A stretch of DNA of 5,328 nucleotides from Bacteroidia bacterium (GTDB taxonomy: Bacteria; Bacteroidota; Bacteroidia; Flavobacteriales; Flavobacteriaceae). Shown here piece after piece: positions 1 to 5,328 of the stretch; within the stretch, counting starts at the first letter, position 1; every line of letters starts with the position of its first letter. The notes under the pieces were generated by a model, which saw only the letters and a program-made list of their open reading frames with translations, did no database searches and was not told where the DNA came from. The stretch spans positions 1 through 5,328 of the forward strand of contig JAUIAA010000169.1 in NCBI GenBank assembly GCA_030425715.1, read 5' to 3'. The position numbers and the translations under genes are program-made.

Positions 1-1
1 A

Positions 2-616
2 ATTCTGGCTGCTATAAATTCTATCAGCACTAAAAACTATTTACAAACGAACAGAGAAGACTATTTTAATATACCTAAAAACGACAGAAAATTATTCGAT
101 TTAAAAATTACCAACCTAAGTTTTCAATACCTTAATCAAACCTTTAAAGTGGATGTGGGCATCAACCATATAGAAAAAGACAATCAAGAACACAACCAAT
201 TTTTCTATATTGGTAAAATTCAAGAAATTGGCGATTTATCTACTTATTACGGTTACGAAAACCTTGATGCGAACAACCTACAATACCAAGTGGGGCAAAC
301 CTACCCAAAAATTATTTCCAATACAGAAGAGTTGGCTAAATTTGATTTTGCCGATTTATTAAAAAGAGGATACACCTCAATAGCTTTAGATCAAATAGAT
401 CCTCAAATGAAATATTCTGATTACCCAATAAATATTATTTCCACCAAAAACATGGAAATTGTTTTACAAACCAAGCCAAGTGCACCAATAAAATTAGGCA
501 ATAATGCAAGCTTTTTGTTAAGAGATAACAATGGAGTTCAATATGCCATTATCAATGGATTTGTATACAACTTACAAACCAACACCAATCATATTAAAAA
601 TGGGTTGGTAAAATAA
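2..616 (+). CDS. Unrecognised protein, C-terminal 204 residues (5' end outside window)
   Basis: The frame is open from the first full codon at base 2 to the TAA at 614-616, so the gene starts upstream of the window. A GTG at 149 could start a shorter 155-residue form, but the 49 open codons before it continue with similar composition, so an internal start is unlikely. I do not recognise the family. The visible part is rich in Asn, Lys, Ile and Tyr, has no hydrophobic stretch long enough for a membrane segment, and has no obvious cysteine or histidine metal site. It looks like a soluble or exposed mostly beta domain, with short alternating polar and hydrophobic stretches such as NASFLLRDNNGVQYAIINGF near the C-terminus. 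The missing N-terminal part may carry a signal peptide or membrane segments. It ends only 11 bases before the TonB-dependent receptor, so the two are probably co-transcribed and may be translationally coupled. Coding is confident; function is unknown. Confidence 0.8.
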   Translation: MLAAINSISTKNYLQTNREDYFNIPKNDRKLFDLKITNLSFQYLNQTFKVDVGINHIEKDNQEHNQFFYIGKIQEIGDLSTYYGYENLDANNLQYQVGQTYPKIISNTEELAKFDFADLLKRGYTSIALDQIDPQMKYSDYPINIISTKNMEIVLQTKPSAPIKLGNNASFLLRDNNGVQYAIINGFVYNLQTNTNHIKNGLVK

Positions 617-617
617 A

Positions 618-641
618 ATGACCCAGTTTGCGAAATTTTAG
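618..641 (+). other. Start-region ambiguity of the receptor gene: out-of-frame ATG versus TTG start
   Basis: An ATG at 618-620 sits one base after the stop of the preceding gene but opens a frame of only seven codons, ending at TAG 639-641. The receptor frame has a TGA at 619-621, overlapping that ATG, and its only usable start before the signal-peptide core is TTG at 628. If one T were removed from the TTT run at 627-629, the ATG would read MTQLRNFRIVIKF and run straight into the receptor. So either the gene uses a TTG start, or a one-base insertion (real mutation or sequencing error) has displaced the ATG. No Shine-Dalgarno sequence supports either choice, which is normal in this phylum. 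Confidence 0.6.
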
Positions 642-2850
642 AATCGTCATAAAGTTCTTACTATTACTTGTACCCTTTTCTTTTTTTGGTCAAGTTTATC
701 AAGGAAAGGTTGTGGATGAAGATAACTATTATGAATTAAATAATGTATCTATTCAATCTATAGAACATAAAGAAATTCATACGATTACCAATAGTTTAGG
801 CGAATTTACACTTACAAAACCTGGCAAATATTCTTTTTCTAAAAAAGGATTTATTAGCGATACACTAATTATATCCACTAAAAAGTTTATTGTTATTGTC
901 TTAAAAAAGATTCCTGAAAATTTAGCAGAAATTACCATCACTACTTCTAATTTACCCACCAAGTTAAAATCGTACGACGGTGGTATTACTATAGTGAATA
1001 AATCAGAAATAAACCTACAAAATAATACGAACATCGCTCCTATACTAAATGCCATTCCGGGGGTACTTATGCAACAAGGCACTTTAAATACCAATCGAAT
1101 AACCATACGAGGCATAGGTTCTAGAACTCCTTTTGGTACCAGCAAAATTAGAGCATATTACCAAGATATTCCATTAACCAACGGCTCCGGAGAATCTACC
1201 ATGGAAGATTTAGAATTAAATGCTATTGGTAAAATGGAAGTACAAAAAGGACCTTCCTCAAGTGCCTTTGGTGCAGGACTGGGAGGTAATATTCATTGGA
1301 TTCCAGATGCCGTACAGTTGGGCTTGGGTAACCAAACTAACACTGCCAATATGATTTATTCCAATACCAAAAAAGACGGTTATAGAGATAACAATCAATT
1401 GGACAAGCAAGTATTTACAGCTGCTTCACAACATTTTATCAATAATAAAAATGATCTTAATTTTATAGTAGGTATGGTACAATCTAAAGCATATATCCCT
1501 AGTTCTTTAGATTACGATACTTACATAAATAGCCCTAAATCGGCAGCCTATACTTGGGCAAGTGCAAAAGGAAATGAAGACTATAAAAAGGGTTTATTTG
1601 GAATCTCGTGGAAACATCTTTACAACAATAAATTAGAACAACATACTAGTGTTTTTTACACTTATGTGGAAAATGATGAAGATAGACCATTCAATATACT
1701 TGCCGAAAAAACCAATGCTATAGGTATTCGTTCCAGACTTATTTCTAATACGCAAATACTGCAAAAAGAAACACAATGGACATTAGGGTTTGAATTTTTT
1801 AATGATTTAAAGGACTTCCAAACCTTTGAAAATCTATACCAGGACTTCCCCCCAGGTACTGGAAGTGTATCAGGAAAACAGTTGTCAAATTTTAGTGAAA
1901 ACAGAAAATATTTCAATTTGTTTTTCGATAGCAAGATTACCATTTTTCCAAAAACCAAATTACATTTGGGGTTGAATTGGAATAAAACCAAATACGATTT
2001 AAAAGATCAGTTTTATCAAGGAATTTTAAGTGCCTCTGGTCATTATAGTTTTGATGGAATTATTTCTCCAAAAATTGGAATTACTTACCAAACTTCATCA
2101 CAAACCATGGTATATGCCACTGCAAGTCATGGCTTTTCGCCACCCAGTTTAGAAGAAACTTTACTCCCTAATGGTCAAATTAATACAAATATAAAACCAG
2201 AAACAGGTTGGAATTTAGAGATTGGGAGTCGAGGTAACCTATTTCAAAATGTATTATTTTACGATATTGCTTTATACCAAATGCAAGTAAAAAATCAGCT
2301 GGTTGCCAGACGAATTAACAATGATGAATTTGTTGGCGTCAATGCTGGAAAAACAGATTTTTTAGGCGCAGAAGCAGCACTGAATTTTTCCATTTACAAA
2401 ACAAGTTTTTTTAAAGTCTTTTTGCGTAATGCAATCAATTACTATAACTTCAAATTCAAAGAATTTATAGATTTAAACCAAGATTTTTCTGGAAATGATC
2501 TGACAGGGATGCCTAAATTTACCTATAACTTTACTCTCGATACACAATCTACAAAAGGGCTTTACGGTAATATTAATTACTATTTTGTTGGTAAAATTCC
2601 AGTGAACGATGCAAATTCAGTTTATACAAAAAAATACCAGCTTCTCCATGCTAAAATTGGTTATCGTAAAAACTTTTCTTCACAATTCCAGGCAGATATA
2701 TTTACAGGAATCAATAATATTTTAAATGAAAAATATGCGGCTATGCTACAAATCAATGCAAGTAGTTTTGGCAACAATGCTCCACGATATTACTATCCTG
2801 GTGAACCCACAAACTATTACTTAGGAGCAAATTTTAGTTATACCTTTTAG
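628..2850 (+). CDS. TonB-dependent outer-membrane receptor, YncD/PqqU-like, possible PQQ importer
   Basis: This 740-residue protein is a TonB-dependent receptor: a 22-stranded outer-membrane barrel with a plug, driven by TonB-ExbBD. Residues 1-21 form a signal peptide (RNFR, then a Leu/Phe-rich core, likely cut at FFG|Q). Residues 22-95 look like the carboxypeptidase-regulatory-like beta domain common in Bacteroidota receptors. A TonB-box-like stretch, LAEITITT, lies near 99-106. The plug runs from about 112 to 226, with NAIPGV, ITIRGIGSR (158-166) and MEVQKGPSSSAFG. The barrel follows and ends in YTF with a terminal Phe, the usual assembly signal. Recalled YncD/PqqU shares the IRG-GSR...G--IR-Y--DIP plug pattern, the G-F--P---E segment near 502-510, the NAGKT motif, and INNILNEKY near 695-703. 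A dehydrogenase needing PQQ follows 45 bases later, which supports PQQ as ligand, but this is inference; a siderophore or other ligand is possible. At 740 residues with no SusD neighbour it is not SusC-like. The TTG start is the only one in frame, because a TGA lies at 619-621. Confidence 0.93.
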   Translation: MRNFRIVIKFLLLLVPFSFFGQVYQGKVVDEDNYYELNNVSIQSIEHKEIHTITNSLGEFTLTKPGKYSFSKKGFISDTLIISTKKFIVIVLKKIPENLAEITITTSNLPTKLKSYDGGITIVNKSEINLQNNTNIAPILNAIPGVLMQQGTLNTNRITIRGIGSRTPFGTSKIRAYYQDIPLTNGSGESTMEDLELNAIGKMEVQKGPSSSAFGAGLGGNIHWIPDAVQLGLGNQTNTANMIYSNTKKDGYRDNNQLDKQVFTAASQHFINNKNDLNFIVGMVQSKAYIPSSLDYDTYINSPKSAAYTWASAKGNEDYKKGLFGISWKHLYNNKLEQHTSVFYTYVENDEDRPFNILAEKTNAIGIRSRLISNTQILQKETQWTLGFEFFNDLKDFQTFENLYQDFPPGTGSVSGKQLSNFSENRKYFNLFFDSKITIFPKTKLHLGLNWNKTKYDLKDQFYQGILSASGHYSFDGIISPKIGITYQTSSQTMVYATASHGFSPPSLEETLLPNGQINTNIKPETGWNLEIGSRGNLFQNVLFYDIALYQMQVKNQLVARRINNDEFVGVNAGKTDFLGAEAALNFSIYKTSFFKVFLRNAINYYNFKFKEFIDLNQDFSGNDLTGMPKFTYNFTLDTQSTKGLYGNINYYFVGKIPVNDANSVYTKKYQLLHAKIGYRKNFSSQFQADIFTGINNILNEKYAAMLQINASSFGNNAPRYYYPGEPTNYYLGANFSYTF

Positions 2851-2857
2851 ATTTTCG

Positions 2858-2871
2858 TATTTTTACCTTTC
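2858..2871 (+). promoter_or_regulatory. Weak candidate -7 elements before the sugar dehydrogenase gene
   Basis: In the 45-base gap between the receptor and the dehydrogenase, two overlapping near-matches to the Bacteroidota -7 element TAnnTTTG occur: TATTTTTA at 2858-2865 and TACCTTTC at 2864-2871. Both miss the final G and I see no convincing TTG-type -33 element at the right distance upstream. The region is very T-rich, so chance matches are likely. Read-through from the receptor gene is at least as plausible as an internal promoter. Confidence 0.2.
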
Positions 2872-2895
2872 TATTCATTTTTAAAATCTCTTTTT

Positions 2896-4014
2896 ATGAA
2901 ATTTCTATCCATTTACTGCCTACCATTCCTACTCCTTTTTTCTTTTTGTCAAGAAAACACCACCGTAGAATCCATTTCTCAAGCCAATGATAAATATGAT
3001 GTGGTAACCGTGGTAGATGGCTTGACCATACCTTGGGGGATGGCTTTCTTACCAGATGGATCCATGCTGATTAGTGAACAAGAAGGAAAATTGATACACT
3101 TTAAAGATGGTAAAAAGAATTTTGTGGATTATATACCTAAGCTTTTTTATAAAAATCAAGGTGGCCTTTTAGATATAGAACTACATCCGAAATATACACA
3201 AAATGGCTGGATTTATTTTACCTATTCTGGCAATACTGAAAATGATGGAAATGGTGGAAACACTATAGTAATGAGAGCAAAGCTAGAAAATAACAAACTG
3301 GTGCATCAAGAAGTTTTATACAAAGCTACCCCAAATACTACAAGTGGAAACCACTTTGGATCAAGACTTGAATTTGACAATGATGGATATTTGTATTTCT
3401 CTATTGGAGATAGACATAAACGCGACGAGAACCCCCAAGATATCACCAAAGATGGTGGTAAGGTTTACAGAATTCACGACGATGGGAAAATTCCAACCGA
3501 CAATCCATTTTACAATGAACCCAACGCTAAAAAAGCAATTTACTCTTATGGTCATCGAAACCCTCAAGGAATGACGAAGCATCCCGTTACAGGAAAAATT
3601 TGGACACATGAACATGGTCCAAAAGGAGGAGATGAAATCAATATTATCGAAGCTGGAAAAAATTATGGTTGGCCAAAAATAACTTACGGCATCAACTATG
3701 GTGGTACAAAAATTACAGACGACACTTCACTTCCAGGTATGGAGCAACCTTTACATTATTGGGTGCCTTCTATTGCCCCTAGTGGAATGGCATTTGTAAC
3801 TAGTGACAAATACCCTGCCTGGAAAGGGAATTTATTGGTAGGTTCACTAAAATTTAAGTACTTAGATAACTGCACCTTAGAAGGTAATAAAGTAGTGAAA
3901 GAAGAAAAATTATTGGAAAATTTAGGTAGAATTAGAAATGTACGACAAGCACCAGATGGCTTTATTTATGTGGCAGTTGAAAACCTAGGAATTGTAAAAA
4001 TTGTACCAAAATAA
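2896..4014 (+). CDS. yliI: Exported PQQ-dependent aldose sugar dehydrogenase (YliI/Asd type)
   Basis: This 372-residue protein belongs to the glucose/sorbosone dehydrogenase family, six-bladed beta-propellers that oxidise aldose sugars to lactones with PQQ and calcium outside the cytoplasm. E. coli YliI, about the same length, is the closest relative I can recall. Residues 1-17 are a signal sequence (MKFLSIYCLP, then a Leu/Phe core); Cys18 could be lipidated, but Phe before it makes a poor lipobox. Family landmarks in order are GLTIPWGMAFLPDG (42-55), QGGLLDI with Gln88, GNHFGSRLEFD with the likely catalytic base His153, YGHRNPQGM with Arg221-Asn222, EHGPKGGDEIN (239-249) near the PQQ calcium site, NYGWP, GSLK with Lys319, and RIRNVR (345-350) before PDGFIYV. 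All expected active-site positions seem intact, by comparison with recalled soluble glucose dehydrogenase. The gene follows the receptor by 45 bases on the same strand and is probably co-expressed. Substrate is not predictable. The symbol marks family resemblance, not proven orthology. Confidence 0.93.
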   Translation: MKFLSIYCLPFLLLFSFCQENTTVESISQANDKYDVVTVVDGLTIPWGMAFLPDGSMLISEQEGKLIHFKDGKKNFVDYIPKLFYKNQGGLLDIELHPKYTQNGWIYFTYSGNTENDGNGGNTIVMRAKLENNKLVHQEVLYKATPNTTSGNHFGSRLEFDNDGYLYFSIGDRHKRDENPQDITKDGGKVYRIHDDGKIPTDNPFYNEPNAKKAIYSYGHRNPQGMTKHPVTGKIWTHEHGPKGGDEINIIEAGKNYGWPKITYGINYGGTKITDDTSLPGMEQPLHYWVPSIAPSGMAFVTSDKYPAWKGNLLVGSLKFKYLDNCTLEGNKVVKEEKLLENLGRIRNVRQAPDGFIYVAVENLGIVKIVPK

Positions 4015-4039
4015 TGGATTGTTTAAAATAATACAAACT

Positions 4040-4060
4040 GTTTAATAATCGTTATTTAAC
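4040..4060. repeat. 21-base imperfect palindrome between the dehydrogenase gene and gpmI
   Basis: The arms GTTTAATAA (4040-4048) and TTATTTAAC (4052-4060) pair across a TCG loop, giving eight base pairs with one central T-T mismatch. Only the outermost pair is G-C, and no run of T follows, so this is a poor intrinsic terminator. It lies 26 bases after the dehydrogenase stop and about 32 bases before the gpmI -7 element, so it could be a weak transcript-end hairpin or a protein-binding site. In such AT-rich DNA a chance palindrome is also possible. Confidence 0.35.
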
Positions 4061-4092
4061 TTCAAATTAGCAATCAAATTGTTAATCTTAGT

Positions 4093-4100
4093 TATCTTTG
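4093..4100 (+). promoter_or_regulatory. gpmI: Bacteroidota-type -7 promoter element for gpmI
   Basis: TATCTTTG at 4093-4100 is a perfect match to the TAnnTTTG element recognised by the Bacteroidota primary sigma factor. It lies 25 bases before the gpmI ATG, so transcription would start near 4105-4108 and give a leader of only about 20 bases. The -33 element is less clear: TTAG at 4067-4070 is at about the right distance but is not a clean TTG, while the TTG at 4079-4081 is too close. The position just ahead of a housekeeping gene supports the call. Confidence 0.6.
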
Positions 4101-4125
4101 CATTTCATCAAAATAAATTTACCAC

Positions 4126-5328
4126 ATGTCTAAAAAAGTAATCCTAATTATTCTCGATGGATGGGGAGAAACGCAAAACTCTAAAGTTTCTGCAATTGCC
4201 CAAGCCAAAACTCCTTTTTTCGATTCATTGATGCAAAATTATAGTCATGCAAGCTTAAGAACAGATGGCTTACATGTTGGCTTGCCAGAGGGGCAAATGG
4301 GTAACTCAGAAGTTGGGCATATGAATTTAGGAGCCGGAAGGATTGTTTTTCAAGATTTTGTAAAAATAAATAACGCTGTTGCGGATGGATCTATCGCCAC
4401 CGAAAAAGCAATGGTTGACGCCTTTACTGATGCAAAAGAAAATAACAAAAATATACACTTTTTGGGCTTGGTTTCTGATGGTGGAATCCATTCACATAAT
4501 AGCCACTTAAAAGGTTTGCTAAAATCTGCAAATGACTTTGGTTTAGAAAATGTTTTTGTTCATGCTTTTACCGATGGTAGAGATTGTGATCCTAAATCTG
4601 GTAAAGGTTTTATCCAAGACATTGAAAATTACATGGATAAAACTACAGGTAAATTAGCCTCTATATGTGGTAGGTATTATGCCATGGATAGAGACCAACG
4701 TTGGGAGCGGGTAAAAAAATCTTATGATGTTTTGGTTAATGGCATTGGAGAAAAGTCTACCAATGCTGAGACAAGCATCCAAAAAAGTTATGACGCCAAT
4801 ATTACCGACGAGTTTATCCAACCCATTGTAATGACAGATGAACAAGGAGCCCCAAGAGCGACTATCCAAGCAGAAGATGTTGTGGTGTTTTTTAATTTTA
4901 GAACAGACCGAGGTAGGCAATTAACCCGAGTTTTAACCCAAGAAAATTTTCCTGATTTTGGTATGAATACTTTACCGTTGCATTTTGTTACCATGACCAG
5001 TTATGACCATAATTTTAAAAATATTGACGTAGTATATCCTAAAGATGATTTAAAGGAAACTTTAGGAGAAGTACTTGAAAAAAACAATAAAAAACAAATT
5101 AGAATTGCCGAAACTGAGAAATACCCCCACGTAACTTTCTTCTTTTCTGGTGGTCGTGAAAAAGAATTTAAAGGCGAAAAGCGTTTACTTTGCCCATCGC
5201 CAAAAGTTGCCACCTACGATTTGAAACCAGAAATGAGTGCCTTTGATATACAAAATGCCATTATACCTGAATTGGAAAAAAAAGAAGCCGATTTTATTTG
5301 TTTAAACTTTGCCAATACAGATATGGTA
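4126..5328 (+). CDS. gpmI: 2,3-bisphosphoglycerate-independent phosphoglycerate mutase, N-terminal 401 residues (3' end outside window)
   Basis: GpmI interconverts 3- and 2-phosphoglycerate in cytoplasmic glycolysis and gluconeogenesis, using two manganese ions and a phosphoserine intermediate, in the alkaline phosphatase superfamily. Visible landmarks are ILDGWG with metal ligand Asp11, GNSEVGHMNLGAGR with the phosphorylated Ser61, SDGGIHSH with His122, TDGRDCDPKSG (149-159), GRYYAMDRDQRW with Arg183 and Arg189, FNFRTDRGRQ with Arg259 and Arg262, ETEKYPHVTFFFSGG with Lys332, and NFANTDMV with metal ligand Asp399. These match the numbering of the Bacillus stearothermophilus enzyme with a small shift. 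The family is usually about 500-515 residues, so roughly the last 105, with the remaining Asp/His metal ligands, lie beyond the window. ATG at 4126 is chosen because MSKKVILIILDGWG is the standard N-terminus. The frame is open to the final base and nothing looks damaged. It has its own promoter and probably is not part of the upstream operon. Confidence 0.97.
   Translation, partial: MSKKVILIILDGWGETQNSKVSAIAQAKTPFFDSLMQNYSHASLRTDGLHVGLPEGQMGNSEVGHMNLGAGRIVFQDFVKINNAVADGSIATEKAMVDAFTDAKENNKNIHFLGLVSDGGIHSHNSHLKGLLKSANDFGLENVFVHAFTDGRDCDPKSGKGFIQDIENYMDKTTGKLASICGRYYAMDRDQRWERVKKSYDVLVNGIGEKSTNAETSIQKSYDANITDEFIQPIVMTDEQGAPRATIQAEDVVVFFNFRTDRGRQLTRVLTQENFPDFGMNTLPLHFVTMTSYDHNFKNIDVVYPKDDLKETLGEVLEKNNKKQIRIAETEKYPHVTFFFSGGREKEFKGEKRLLCPSPKVATYDLKPEMSAFDIQNAIIPELEKKEADFICLNFANTDMV

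Noticed and set aside
149..616. GTG at 149 as the true start of the first gene
   Set aside because: The same frame is open for 49 further codons to the window edge with similar composition, so the gene most likely begins outside the window.
777..1145. 122-codon open frame on the - strand inside the receptor gene
   Set aside because: It lies wholly opposite a strongly supported receptor signal-to-plug region and its translation resembles no family; it is a shadow frame.
1662..1991. 109-codon open frame on the - strand inside the receptor barrel
   Set aside because: It is antisense to well-defined barrel sequence and has no family resemblance or start signals.
628..2850. Receptor as a SusC-type polysaccharide receptor
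   Set aside because: SusC-type proteins are usually near 1000 residues and are followed by a SusD lipoprotein gene; this one has 740 residues and is followed by a sugar dehydrogenase.
3344..3615. Overlapping open frames on both strands inside the dehydrogenase gene
   Set aside because: They overlap the catalytic core motifs of the dehydrogenase in other frames and show no independent coding signal.
4079..4081. TTG as the -33 element of the gpmI promoter
   Set aside because: It is only 11 bases before the TATCTTTG element, too close to the roughly 19-21 bases normally seen.
4654..5213. Three - strand open frames (4654-4920, 4788-4994, 5001-5213) opposite gpmI
   Set aside because: gpmI is unmistakable on the + strand across this stretch, so these are antisense shadows.

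Overview
The window looks like a piece of chromosome from a member of the Bacteroidota, most likely a Flavobacteriaceae-type bacterium. The reasons are visibly AT-rich coding DNA, no Shine-Dalgarno sequences before the genes, a perfect TAnnTTTG promoter element before the last gene, a TonB-dependent receptor with an N-terminal carboxypeptidase-regulatory-like domain, and signal peptides ending in the flavobacterial FFG|Q style. All genes are on the + strand and nearly all the sequence is coding.

Layout: (1) bases 2-616 hold the last 204 codons of a protein I do not recognise, whose start lies outside the window. (2) 628-2850 encode a 740-residue TonB-dependent outer-membrane receptor, 11 bases after the first gene; its only in-frame start is TTG, and an ATG at 618 is one base out of frame. 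(3) 2896-4014, after a 45-base gap, encode a 372-residue exported PQQ-dependent aldose sugar dehydrogenase of the YliI type. (4) A 111-base gap carries a 21-base imperfect palindrome and a Bacteroidota-type promoter. (5) 4126 to the window end holds the first 401 codons of gpmI, the cofactor-independent phosphoglycerate mutase of glycolysis, cut off by the window edge.

The first three genes are close enough to form one transcript; gpmI seems to be a separate housekeeping unit. The main point of interest is the pairing of genes 2 and 3. The receptor resembles, from memory, E. coli YncD (PqqU), the outer-membrane importer of the cofactor pyrroloquinoline quinone (PQQ), and the next gene encodes an enzyme that needs PQQ. 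Together they suggest a PQQ-scavenging module: the receptor brings PQQ across the outer membrane and the exported dehydrogenase becomes active with it. The family assignments are firm; the ligand of the receptor is inference. No PQQ synthesis gene, tRNA, rRNA, CRISPR array or mobile element is visible.
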